Shown: piece by piece, positions 22,777 through 32,757 of the stretch
Position numbering within the stretch: position 1 is the first letter of the stretch
Layout: every line of letters starts with the position of its first letter
Assembly (NCBI RefSeq): GCF_905171775.1
Contig: NC_053499.1
Span: 79,142,315-79,206,314, forward strand
Length of the DNA: 64,000 nucleotides
Direction: 5' to 3'
DNA from: Rana temporaria
Taxonomy: Eukaryota; Chordata; Amphibia; Anura; Ranidae
Position numbers and translations under genes: made by a program
The notes under the pieces: model-generated
Told to the model about the DNA's origin: nothing
What the model saw: only the letters and a program-made list of their open reading frames with translations
Database searches by the model: none

Positions 22777-23817
22777 CATGTGAGTTTGTTCAGTTTGTTC
22801 CCGGCAAAAACTTTTGGAATGTATTCAGTCAGTACAGACCCTTGTCAGACAGGCAGCATGTGATTCATTCTTTGTCCAGCCAATACTCTCTGCATGGTCT
22901 GATATGTTACAAACAATCCCAGCCAACTCACAACTCACACTCAACTCACACAACTCACACTCACACTCCCAGCCCACTTCTACTATCAGACATCTACCTG
23001 TTGAAAAGCCTGTTCTCCCATCACCCATGGCAACCCCAGTCGCCAATACCCAGTCTCTGCTCCCTGTACCTATCCTGCATTCAACCCACCTGTCTCTTCT
23101 CAGCTGCCTACAAATCCACAGCAAGCCACTTCTACCATCAGACACCTACCTGTTTAAGAGTCTTTTCTCCCATCACCCATGGCAACCCCAGTCGCAGCTC
23201 AGTATACACTGCTTCCCACCAGATACCAATATCCAGTCTCTGCTCCCTGTACCTATACTGCATACAACCCACCTGTCTCTTCTCAGCTGCCTACAAACCC
23301 ACAAGAACTTCCTCCAGCTACTGTTCCCTCTTCTCTGCCATATCCCAATCCTCCTTTGCAGTCCGCTGCACCCCTTACCTACAGAGCTTCTGTGGCTAAG
23401 CCCAAGAAAAAACGAAAGTTTTTCCCAACCAAGACGATCCTGCCAGTAACCCAACCTGTCTCCACACCAACCAACCTGCTCCAGTCTGCTTGCATGCCAG
23501 CTGAGCCTGATAACCATATAGCAAGTAGATTATGCGCAAAAAAAGTTTATCAGAGCATTGTTATAGAAGGCAGCATAGTCAATCTGTAAGGTTGAAATCA
23601 GTAAAAATTCCAGCTGTTTGGGGTGGTGATGGGGAATGTGCGGATATATTAGGATGGGAGTATGCACACAGGGCTGCCGTCAATAAGGAACAGAAACCAT
23701 GTTCCAAACTAGCAAGCAAACAAGGAGAGAGGCGCCTCTGGGTGCAGTACTTAAAACAGTTTAAAAAATGAATTTAAAATTAAAATTAAAAAAAAAAAAA
23801 AAAAAAAACCACAAGAA

Positions 23818-24160
23818 AAAAAGAAGCTCATCTGAGTTTGTTGTATATGGTCTCAGCTGCCCTTGTGGCCTCCTTTATATAGGGCGAACCATACGACCCC
23901 TAAGAGAGAGGTTTGGAGAGCACAGGAGGAACATAGAAGGTGGTACAGACCCGCATAGTGTCCCCAGACACTTCACCATGTTACACCAACAATCTACCTC
24001 AGGACTCCAAGTTTGGATAATAGAACAAATTGATAAAACACTCCCCCCAGCTGAAAGATTCAAAAAACTGTGTGCTCGTGAGACATATTGGATCTACAGT
24101 TTGGACACCCTCTCGCCTGGCGGCATCAATGAAAGCATTGAAATCTCCACCATCCTATAA
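23818..24160 (+). pseudogene. PLE-C GIY-YIG endonuclease domain
   Basis: About 112 codons: VVYGLSCPCGLLYIGRTIRP, then LRERFGEHRRNI, a His-rich stretch, and CARETYWIYSLDTL near the end, with the stop at 24158. These are the GIY-YIG motif, the catalytic Arg region and the late Glu of PLE endonucleases. The RT part is absent; an open frame runs upstream through an A-run into the inverted arm, so no true start is present. It is a different PLE subfamily from PLE-A (low identity). Confidence 0.82.
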
Positions 24161-24752
24161 CTACCCACCCTTCTCCTACCCCCCACTAGCCCTCGTCTCC
24201 CTCTCTTTCTGCCTTTTCCCCCCCCCCCCCCACACTTTTTCCACCTAACCCTATTCTTCCTCTCTCTCCCCCCTCCCCCTACTCCTCTCCCTCCCCACCC
24301 TTCCTCTTCCCCCTATCCCTCCTTTTCCCTATCCATCATATATTGTTATCCATCTCTAATATCTTCATCATTTTTTACTTTCAGACATACCTATAGTCTG
24401 GGTTAACTGGTGGGTGCTCACTCCTTATAGTCTTGACGGGTGTAAGTATCACCTTATATATATATTTATACAATAAATTGGATATATATTTCCCCCCCCC
24501 CTTCCTTCCCCTCCCTTTTCCCCCCCCCCTTGGTTCCCCGCCTCCCTCCCTTAACAAAAACCCCCCCCCCCCTTTTTTTCCTACTACCCTCAGTATAATA
24601 TGTATTGTATTATATGGTTATATATGTACCCTCCATATACATATTTATATATGTACCCACATCACCGAAAAGTGTGTATTTTTGTTCCTACTTATAATTT
24701 GTTCCAATCACACCAGCCGCCTTCCCCCCTACACCCCATACACACGGCTTAC

Positions 24753-24810
<58 letters not shown>

Positions 24811-25705
24811 AACTTTATCATTATTTATAATAAAATTTCTCTATCCCTCAGTGTCATGGCCTCATGACCACACAAAATCTATCGCTCATTATTCTTCTTT
24901 CCCCATGTCCTCTTGCCCAATCTACTACCATCCATGTTATAATTACACCCATATATACATATATATATATATTTCTTTCACACACATACTCATCATCATT
25001 TTTCATCATTTCTTAACATTTTTTTATCATTTATAATTTTTTATTCATCATTTTTCATCATCATTTATCATCATTTTTTATCAATTTTTTATCATTTATT
25101 TTTCTACCATTTCTATTTTTATATTTATTTTTACCCTTATTTTTTATTTTTATTCTTATTATTATATTTTTTTATTTTTTTCTTCCACTTCTGTTCCGAT
25201 TTTTTATACATCCTTTTCCATTTTTATATATACTTTTTCCATTATTTCATCACCTTGTTCATTTTCTCATTTTTTAATTTTTAATCTAATTTTTTCGTCC
25301 TGCTCCGAGATCAGCCCGCCCAGCTCTTAGTTTAAACCTACTGCAGTCTGTTCCCGACTAGCTCCGCCCACTCCCCCGTCATACAAAGTCTAGCCCCACG
25401 CTCCGTATCAGCAGCTTGAGAAAGGAATGCGGCAGCCCTGTCATTCGCGGCCAGCATTCAGAAACGCGTCGCTTTCCTGGTGACGTCATCCCTGCTCGTC
25501 CATCGGCAAACACGGCTCACAGCGCCAGCAGAGGAATTCCCCTGCCCACCGCCGAAAATCACTGATTCCACCAGCGGCAGAAGGACAGATCCCCTGCATC
25601 CCAGAGCGCTGTACCCGGGACAAAAGGGAAAAGACACCGCCAGATGATACCTACCTACCCTCCTGAAAATTGACTCCACACGTTCTCGATTGACCACCAA
25701 AATGT
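24161..25705 (+). other. PLE-C non-coding region with T58 run
   Basis: C-rich then AT-rich DNA with a homopolymer T run at about 24752-24809. ORFs made of Phe or Pro here are artefacts. Near 25425-25475 a GAATGC/GCATTC stem is followed by GAAACGCGTC, which resembles the 3' half of the PLE hammerhead, but the CUGANGA half is not intact. Confidence 0.6.
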
Positions 25706-25929
25706 GAGTGGCTTCTTTTTTTCTTGTGGTTTTTTTTTTTTTTTTTTTTTTTAATTTTAATTTTAAATTCATTTTTTAAACTGTTTTAAGTACTGCACCC
25801 AGAGGCGCCTCTCTCCTTGTGAGCCTGATAACCAGCCTGATTCTGCCAAACCTCTACCTGCTATCCGGCCAGTGCCTCCGCCTGAAGATCCTGTATGCCA
25901 GCCTGATGTTCCTGTGCCAGTTTTCCAGC

Positions 25930-27240
25930 CTTTTCCGGTGCCATCTGCCAAGCCTGTTCCAGTGCCATCTGCTCAGCCTGTTCCAGTGCCATCTGCTCAG
26001 CCTGTTCCAGTGCCATCTGCTCAGCCTGTTCCAGTGCCAGCTGCCCTGCCTGTTCCAGTGCCAGCTGCCCTGCCTGTTCCAGTGCCAGCTGCCTTGCCTG
26101 TTCCAGTGCCAGCTGCCCTGCCTGTTCCAGTACCAGCTGCCCTGCCTGTTCCAGTACCAGCTGCCCAGCCTGTTCCAGTACTAGCCGCCCAGCCTGTTCC
26201 AGTGCCAGTTGCCCAGCCTGTTTTTTCCGTGCCAGTTACCCAGCCTGTTGTTCCAGCTGCTCTACCTGTTCCGGTGCCAGCTGCTCTGCCTGTTCCAGTG
26301 CCAGTTACCCAGCCTGTTGTGCCAACTGCCCAGTCTGTTGTTCCAGTGCCAGCCGCCCAGCTTGTTCCGGTGCCAGCCGCCCAGCTTATTCCAGTGCCAG
26401 CCGCCCAGCTTGTTCCAGTACCAGCTACCAAGCCTGTTCCAGTGCCAGTTACCCAGCCTGTTGTGCCAACTGCCCAGTCTGTTGTGCCAGCCGCCCAGCT
26501 TGTTTCGGTGCCAGCCGCCCAGCTTGTTCCGGTGCCAGCCGCCCAGCTTGTTGCGGTGCCAGCCGCCCAGCTTATTCCAGTGCCAGCCACCCAGCTTGTT
26601 CCAGTACCAGCTGCCAAGCCTGTTCCAGTGCCAGTTGCCCAGCCTGTTGTTTCCGTGCCAGTTACCCAGCCTGTTGTTCCAGCTGCTCTACCTGTTCCGG
26701 TGCCAGCTGCTGGGCCTGTTCCAGTGCCAGTTACCCAGCCTGTTGTGCCAGTTACCCAGCCTGTTGTGCCAGCCGCCCAGCTTGTTCCGGTGCCAGCCGC
26801 CCAGCTTGTTCCGGTGCCAGCCGCCCAGCTTGTTCCAGTGCCAGCCGCCCAGCCTGTTGTTCCAGTGCCAGCTGCCCAGCCTGTTGTTCCAGTGCCAGCC
26901 GCCCAGCCTGTTGTGCCAGTGGCCCAGCCTGTTGTTCCAGTGCCAGCGGCCCAGCCTGTTGTTCCAGTGCCAGCGGTCCAGCCTGTTGTTCCAGTGCCAG
27001 CGGTCCAGCCTGTTGTTCCAGTGCCAGTGGTCCAGCCTGTTGTTCCAGTGCCAGCGGTCCAGCCTGTTGTTCCAGTGCCAGTGGTCCAGCTTGTTGTGCC
27101 AGCGGTCCAGCCTGTTTCAGTTGCCCAGCCTGTTCCATTTGCCCAGCCTGACGTGCCGATTGCCCAGCCTGACGTGCCAGTTACCCCGCCTGACATTTCG
27201 GTGCCAGTTACCCCGCCTGACGTTGCAGTGCCAACCGTCC
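25930..27240 (+). repeat. ~24-bp coding tandem array (PVPAAQ type)
   Basis: About 50 imperfect units such as 'ccagctgcccagcctgttccagtg'. The period is a multiple of 3, so all plus frames and a minus frame stay open, which explains the large overlapping ORFs. The frame continuous with the upstream Pro-rich part reads Pro-Val-Pro-Ala-Ala-Gln. Confidence 0.92.
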
Positions 27241-27720
27241 AACTTCTTGAGCCACTGTTTGCTGCCCAGCCGGAGGTGTTCCTGTCTGCTGCCCAGCCGG
27301 AGGTGTTCCTGTCTGCTGCCCAGCCAGAGGTGTTCCTGTCTGCTGCCCAGCCGGAGGTGTTCCTGTCTGCTGCCCAGCCGGAGGTGTTCCTGTCCGCTGC
27401 CCAGCTCGACGACCCGGAGCCTGCTGCCCAGCTCGACGACCCGGAGCCTGCTGCCCAGCTCGACGACCCGGAGCCTGCTGCCCAGCCCGACGACCCGGAG
27501 CCTCTGTCTGCTGCCCAGCTCGATGACCCTCTGCTTGCTGCCCAGCTCGATGACCCTCTGCTTGCTGCCCAGCCCGATGACCCGGAGCCTGCTGCCCAGC
27601 CCGATGACCCGGAGCCTGCTGCCCAGCCCGATGACCCGGAGCCTGCTGCCCAGCTCGACAACCTGGAGCCTCTGTCTGCTGCCCAGCTCGACGACCCGGA
27701 GTCTGCTGCCCAGCTTGATT
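27241..27720 (+). repeat. 27-bp coding tandem arrays (AAQ..EVFL, AAQLDDPEP)
   Basis: Five units of 'ctgctgcccagccggaggtgttcctgt', then about eleven units of the 'gctgcccagctcgacgacccggagcct' type. The change from neutral Pro/Val to acidic Asp/Glu units is abrupt at about 27400. Confidence 0.9.
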
Positions 27721-27972
27721 TGCCCCTGTCTGCTGCCCAGCTAGATGTGCCTGCTACTCAGCTTGAGATTCCTGTGTCTGCTACCCAGCTTGATGTACTT
27801 TTTGCCCAGCCTGAGATGTCTGTACCCGCTGCCCAGCGCAAGCTGCACTTTGCCCTGTTTAAAGTCATGGACCTTCCTCCGGCCCAACCTGATGTGACTT
27901 TATCCGCTGCCCGGCTTGACACCATGGACTTTCCCCAGCAACAGCTAGTTGGAGCATCCAGAGGCCGCTCCT

Positions 27973-27985
27973 TTGAGGGGGGTAC
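27973..27985 (+). other. Polypurine tract of the LTR element
   Basis: TTGAGGGGGGTAC directly precedes the 3' LTR TGTCAGG. This is the expected position and composition for the plus-strand primer. Confidence 0.75.
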
Positions 27986-28651
27986 TGTCAGGAAAGGTTC
28001 CTCCCGCTGGTGATACTGCCTGGTGTTTGGCGTGCAGTACTGTGGTCCACCACCAGGTGTCTCCTGGCAGTCTGGAACTGCCAGGGGAGCTCTCCCCTGG
28101 TGGTATTATGTGATCCTTGGGCTGCAGTACTGGCGTCCACCAGCGGGGAGTTCTTGGCAGTGTGGGGCCGACATCTCCTGTGATCAGGTGTCACCTGAGC
28201 CTGATTGCAGGAGATGTGTATAAATACCTTGCAGTGACAATTAGACCTTGCCTTGATATCTTTCTTGCGCCCTAACCTGAAACCTGTACCTGAACCTGGA
28301 ATCCTGTTATCCTGTACCCTGTGCTCTGTGCTTTGTACCTATACCTGTTCCCCCGGTGATCCATCCATCCCCTCCTTGTCCTGTTTGTGCTCCCTTTCCC
28401 CAGATGCTGACCTCCCGTTGACGATCCTGGCCTGGCCCTGTTGTGATTCCGGTTTGTCCTTATTACTTGTACATATTGGTCTATTACTGTTATTATTTGT
28501 GGTTTCTGTTGGTGTTGGTTGGAGTGTTTTTGGAGGTTGTTATTTTAATATATTATTTCACTATCCTTAATAAACCATATTTTCACTTAAAACACGTCTG
28601 GGTTCCCTCTGTTGCAGTCCACACAGTTCTGATCACATCTGATTCATGACA
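27986..28651 (+). repeat. 3' LTR
   Basis: Same sequence as the 5' LTR apart from four substitutions and an extra 7 bp (TGTACCC-type) near 28313. A G-rich polypurine tract with GAGGGGGG ends just before it (about 27974-27982). Confidence 0.93.
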
Positions 28652-29392
28652 CCGCCCCTATGATGCAGACATCACAAGGGGCACATGCATGACTAACATC
28701 CTTCTGTCTTTTCCCTTCCAGGTGACTCTGCATATGCTCTGGGACCCCATCTTATGACCCCATACCGGAACCCTCAAACCCAAGGAGAGGAAAGATACAA
28801 TGAAGCGCACACACACGTACCCACGTACCCGTGGAGTGGTGGAACGCACATTTGGCCTCCTGAAGTCACGTTTACGATGCCTGGATAAGTCTGGGGGGAC
28901 CCTGTTGTATTCCCCAAACTTTGTGTGCCAGATCATCGGTGCATGTTGCATTCTGCACAACTACGCAGTGAGAAGGGGCCTGGAGATTGACATACGTGAT
29001 GACCTGACCCCTGAACCAAGCAATCCCCCCCTAACCAACTCTACCCGGTCTGCTGAGGGAAGAGGAATCAGGAGTTGTCTCGTGGAACGCCTCTTTGCAC
29101 ATTAAAAACACACATTAATCATGTCACAAGTAGAATGCATGCATGTACACCACTGTGGTCCCTAGTTCACACACCCCACATCCACCAAAAATTGGATTAG
29201 ACCCAAGGATACCGCACAGTATTAGGGAGCAGCAACGCCACGCCAAGGCTCCAATTATGTTGCTGTACATTCATACACCTTTCACATGGCAGAGGGTGAC
29301 ACCCCTTTTCCAGCAGGAGTGACACCCCCCCCATTCACACACCAGTCACACTGTAGTATACACTCCTCACCGTGTGTAGGGACTACAAAAGA

Positions 29393-29560
29393 AACCTGAA
29401 AACTCAAACTTTGAGCATAAAAATGAAACAAAAAAGCTCATAATCTGAGCATCCAAATAATATAAAAAAGCTCATAATCTGAGCATCCAAATAATATAAA
29501 AAAACTCATAATCTGAGCATCCAAATAATATAAAAAAGCTCATAATCTGAGCAAAAATCT
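29393..29560. repeat. 34-bp tandem array, four copies
   Basis: The unit is 'aactcataatctgagcatcc' plus 'aaataatataaaaa', after the Harbinger-A transposase and before the Myb gene end. Harbinger-B has a related 'atatgctcaggatatgag' duplication at 34688-34746, so the arrangement is old in the family. Confidence 0.88.
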
Positions 29561-29576
29561 TGAGCCGCAGAAAAAT

Positions 29577-31275
29577 CATCTTCTTTTTCTTTTGGCCATC
29601 CTGGTGCCACGGGTGGCCCGGCTCTGGCTCCTCAGTTGGCGTGGTGGAGCTAGGGTTGCCACCTCATCCCTTTAAAACCAAACACATATGAATTACACAG
29701 GTTCTGAGGCTAATTTAATGCAGATAAGGCACCAAATGAGTCTAATTACCACCTTAATTAGCCACAGAACCTGTGTAATTAATATGTGTTCGGTTTTAAA
29801 GGGATGAGGTGGCAACTCTAGGTGGAGCCTGGGGTGAGGATGAAGCCTGGGGTGGGGATGGAGCATGGGGTGGGGATGGAGGGGGGGAGGAGCATCATCC
29901 CCTACTTGCTCAGTCCTGGCAGGTGGTGCCTGCCTGCCCTTCATGGCGTTGGCCAGGCGGGTGAGCACAGAGTTTGTTTGTGCCAGCATCCGAAGCTGCC
30001 GGGTGGTGTTGTGCTGCTGGTGCCGCCGGGTTAGTCTCCCCTCCTCCCGCACAGCAGCTGCGCTGGCCTCTACCGCCCCAGCCAACCTGCTCACCTCACC
30101 TGTGAGTAATGCTGTGGCGGCCTGCTGCTCCACCATGCAGGTGACCATGGCCACACTGTTGGAGCTCACTTCCTGCAAGCTCTCTGTATCTTTTTTGCCC
30201 AGCTCCGCATGCAGGGTGAGGGCCTGCTGCACTGACGAGGAGGAGGAGGCCAGGCTGTCCGCCACCCACCTCAAGTCTGCCACCATGGCCCCTATATGGC
30301 GTGTCTGCCGGCCCTGTTCCTCCTGCAGCCCTTCTTGTAGGCCTGAGGGTACACCCCTCGTTTTATATAGAGCCTTCCTGGGAGGAGAGGCTGGGGCCCG
30401 TACTGAGGGAGAAGACGGGGAGGGGGCTGCCCTGGAAGGGGCGACACTGGTGGGAGGGACACTGGAGGGAGGGACACTGGAGGGATGGACACTGGAGGGA
30501 GGGACACTGGAGGGGAATGACGTGATGGTCGGGAAGGTGGTGGGGAGGTCAGGGATGGTGGGATCCTCCTGGAGGTAGATGGAGTCCTCATGGTGGAGGT
30601 CAATAGACTCCTCCACAACTACCTCCTCCATAGATGGCCTATGGGGGCTCTCCTCCACCAACATGCCCAGTATTTGCATGGGGGCTGACTGGACCCCATG
30701 ATGATGTGGGGATGGCGCGGGTCGCCCTGCAGCCGACGACGGCCCAGCTTCATCCTCAACATCTGTGGATGACACAAAAAAAAAATGTTGGTGGAGCCAC
30801 ACACTTGTCACATGTTCCCTTCTACCCCCTCCCATGATACACACCAAATAGGAGATAAAACACACTTACCTGTCCCCAAGTCCCCAACAGTGGAGTTGTA
30901 TCCTGGGACTCCCTCCACCTGCTCCTTCGCCAAACATTGCGCTATAACCTCCTCCGCAGTTAAACTCAATGGGCAGGCTGGTCCTCCTCCCGTGCCCCTG
31001 GCATGTTTGCGGATTAGGACTAGTTTGTCACGGACCCGACGCCGCATATCATTCATTTTCTTCTGAATGTACTCTCATGTCCTCTCTACATTGCCAATGG
31101 CATTTATGTCCAGGTTAATGGATTCATATATAGCCCTCCTCTGTGCCGTGCTGGTATTTTTAGGCTGGGCACCATGCAGGGCGGCATCATACTTGGTCAG
31201 TGCCGCCAACATGACCTCCATCTCCCTGGAATTAAAATTATGCTTCCTCTTTTTTACCCTCTGAGGAGGTGCCAT
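29577..31275 (-). pseudogene. Harbinger-A Myb/SANT-like protein, broken
   Basis: Accessory DNA-binding protein that in this superfamily helps the transposase enter the nucleus and bind the ends. Exon 1 runs 31275 to 30870 (MAPPQRVKKRKHNFNSREMEVML...), with the trihelix/Myb-like block ending in MNDMRRRVRDKL. The donor GTAAGT follows. Exon 2 starts at 30762 (VEDEAGPSSAAG), is Ser/Pro-rich, and ends in a coiled-coil-like part with LTRRHQQHNTTRQ. A TGA at about 31071 replaces the Trp of Harbinger-B (ERSWDD). A hAT MITE at 29651-29820 cuts the C-terminus; past it the basic tail resumes (RMAKRKRR, stop near 29577). Confidence 0.85.
29651..29820. mobile_element. hAT-like MITE, 170 bp
   Basis: The 8-bp TSD GGTGGAGC is exact at 29643-29650 and 29821-29828. 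Inverted ends are TAGGGTTGCCACCTCATCCC and TAGAGTTGCCACCTCATCCC. It interrupts the last codons of the Harbinger-A Myb gene. The TAGRGTTG start resembles the FB family termini. Confidence 0.9.
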
Positions 31276-31774
31276 AGCAAATTTGGGGCAAAATTACCTT
31301 GCTCAGGGGGGGTGAAAAAAGCAGGATGTAATTTTGCGCTGGACGTGCGCATGTCTGCCTCTATTTATGTGCTCAGCGTAAGCAGGTGGGCCGGCGTAGC
31401 CCAGGAAGTAGGACGGGCGTAGTTGCACGCATGCGCACATGGAAGCGATCGATCTGCGCATGCTCCGTCAAGGATACACCGGGTGTAAGCCACTCCTGAA
31501 CGGTCAGCCCATCATTTGCATAGGGACACACCCACTTTCAATTGCGCCAGCTAGCGCCCCCCTCAAATTTACCTTACGCCGGCGCAAAGTAACGCAAAAA
31601 GGCATCCTGAATCATGTGGTAACCTCACACGATTGCGCCGGCGTAGCGCATATGAACTACGCTGCGCATGCATAAGGATGCGCAAATCTACCTTAATCTA
31701 CCCCAGTATTTATAGTAACAATTATTAATTGCGTATGAGAGGCAATATAGCTCAGGTACTTTGAGAGTACATAT

Positions 31775-32055
31775 AGTATTAGCCCACGGCCACAGGCGTT
31801 CACCGGACAGCAAACAACTTTGTATTCTGTGGCTGGTGGTACATTAGGCATTTAACGGATACAGAAGTAAGTTTCGGCCATTACAGGCCCTAAAAATTAG
31901 CCCACGGCCACAGGCGTTCACCAAGCAGCAAACAACTTTGTATTCTGTGGCTGGTGGTATATTAGGCATTCAACGGATAGAGAATAAAGTGTCAGCCAGT
32001 ACAGGCCCAAAAAATTTGCCCACAGGAGTTCACCAGAATTTAAATGAAACATGGT
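31775..32055. repeat. hAT-1 tail array, right of Harbinger-A
   Basis: Two to three of the same ~118-bp units as at 18760-19665. They lie directly after the hAT-1 transposase stop (read on the minus strand). Confidence 0.82.
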
Positions 32056-32757
32056 CTACTGGTCACATGTGTTGAACTCTTCCGAGATCCATGCTTCATT
32101 AATTTTTATAAATGTGAGGTAGTCAACACTGTTGGGAGCTAGGCGAGTGCGATTATCGGTCACGACCCCCCCTGCTGTGCTGAACGTCCTTTCAGACAGG
32201 ACAGTGGATGAGGGGCAAGCCAACAGTTCCATTGCAAATTGTGCAAGCTCTGGCCAGAGGTCAAGCCTGCCCACCCAGTAGTCCAGGGGTTCATCACTTC
32301 TCAGTGCGTCCACAACGGCCGATAACCCGATGTAGACGGACACCTGTCGGTCTAGGGCCCAGATTCAGGTAGATTTGCCCATTACTTACACATGAGCTGC
32401 TCAGCTGAATTTCTCTGCGCTGGAGCAATTTTGCCAAATTGCCACCTGATTCAGGAATCGTTTGTTCAGTTAATTTGCTCCTGTTTAAGGCAAAGCTGAG
32501 GGCGCAAGGCCGTGCAAGTCAAAGTGGGTGTGCCCCTATGTAAATGAGGAATTTTCGGCTCAGCAGAGGTTGCGCAGTTAGAGCGCTGCCGTCTGCGCAT
32601 GCATCAAACTGCGCCTAGCATACTTTCAGGGCAAATCATGCTCAGCTGCTTGCACTGAGCAAATAAATAGGAGCAGACTTGCGCAGGTTCTTTGCTGAAT
32701 TTCATCCTGCTTTTTCCTACCCCCCCTGAGCAAGGAAATTCAGCCCATTTTGAAGAG

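Larger units (their letters stand above)
23516..25819 (+). mobile_element. PLE-C, Penelope-like element in the LTR element ORF
   Basis: The 14-bp TSD TGAGCCTGATAACC is exact at 23502-23515 and 25820-25833. Removing the insert rejoins the host ORF in frame. Near both sides lie inverted arms of about 110 bp (23724-23835 and 25706-25818) sharing 'gaggcgcctctgggtgcag', an A/T run and 'ccacaagaaaaaaagaagc'. Between them: GIY-YIG coding (23818-24160), C-rich and AT-rich non-coding DNA, and a T58 run. It is strongly 5' truncated. Confidence 0.86.
22438..28013 (+). pseudogene. gag-like and Pro/Val/Gln repeat ORF of the LTR element
   Basis: The first part (22438-22863) starts MNPNVIPYYALLASKSGDY and is helical, gag-like in position; no zinc knuckle is seen. 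It is shifted out of frame near 22800, next to a large hairpin. A second open part (23179-23515) is Pro/Thr-rich with a basic KPKKKRKFF stretch that could be a nuclear signal. PLE-C then splits the frame, and 25834-28013 continues in the same frame: about 700 aa of repeats built on PVPAAQ, then SAAQPEVFL, then AAQLDDPEP. The frame ends inside the 3' LTR. No known function. The repeat part resembles no retroviral protein that I recognise. Confidence 0.6.
21708..28651 (+). mobile_element. Young LTR retrotransposon without pol
   Basis: The 5-bp TSD CCGCC is exact at 21703-21707 and 28652-28656. LTRs of 659 and 666 bp differ by four substitutions and one 7-bp indel, so insertion is recent. It lies in the same orientation as the host transposase, inside its intron. 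The inside holds a gag-like region, then a long repeat-coding ORF up to the polypurine tract; no protease, RT, RNase H or integrase is seen. The TACTGTCA junction after a G-run recalls Ty3/gypsy elements, but the class is uncertain. PLE-C is nested inside it. Confidence 0.9.
20991..29108 (+). pseudogene. Harbinger-A transposase, two exons, broken
   Basis: DDE transposase of the PIF/Harbinger (DDE_Tnp_4-like) group. Exon 1 is 20991-21672, starting MPGAAMVLAILL; it has the helix-turn-helix region GIVAGMSQSSMSRCVHQVV. The donor is G|GTGAGT at 21673. Exon 2 begins at 28722 after TTCCAG and contains the Glu motif VERTFGLLKSR and the C-terminal QIIGACCILHNYA. The intron is swollen by the LTR element. 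A frame slip near residue 135 pushes the first catalytic motif (GAIDCTHV in Harbinger-B) out of frame until a C-run at about 21467-21478 brings it back. A second slip lies in the CACACA run near 28805. Confidence 0.88.
20561..31704 (+). mobile_element. Harbinger-A, PIF/Harbinger transposon
   Basis: TSD AGT at 20558-20560 and 31705-31707, inside a 72-bp tandem array. Ends are GGGGTAGATTCAGGTAG and, inverted, GGGGTAGATTAAGGTAG. Two convergent genes: transposase (+, two exons) and Myb/SANT protein (-, two exons). Total length is 11.1 kb; without the LTR element it is about 4.2 kb, close to Harbinger-B (4.3 kb), which has the same two genes in the opposite orientation. Both genes are damaged, so it cannot move itself. 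Confidence 0.92.

Noticed and set aside
24433..24867. ORF with a poly-Phe stretch
   Set aside because: It reads the T58 run; composition artefact.
25413..25475. Hammerhead ribozyme in PLE-C
   Set aside because: GAAACGCGTC and a GAATGC/GCATTC stem are present, but the CUGANGA half is replaced by CTTGAGAAAG, so the conserved core is not met.
26021..27661. 546-codon minus-strand ORF rich in Ala/Gly/Thr/Trp, and a 511-codon plus ORF in another frame
   Set aside because: Both come from the 24- and 27-bp repeats, which keep all frames open. Only the frame continuous with the upstream Pro-rich part and 3' LTR is called.
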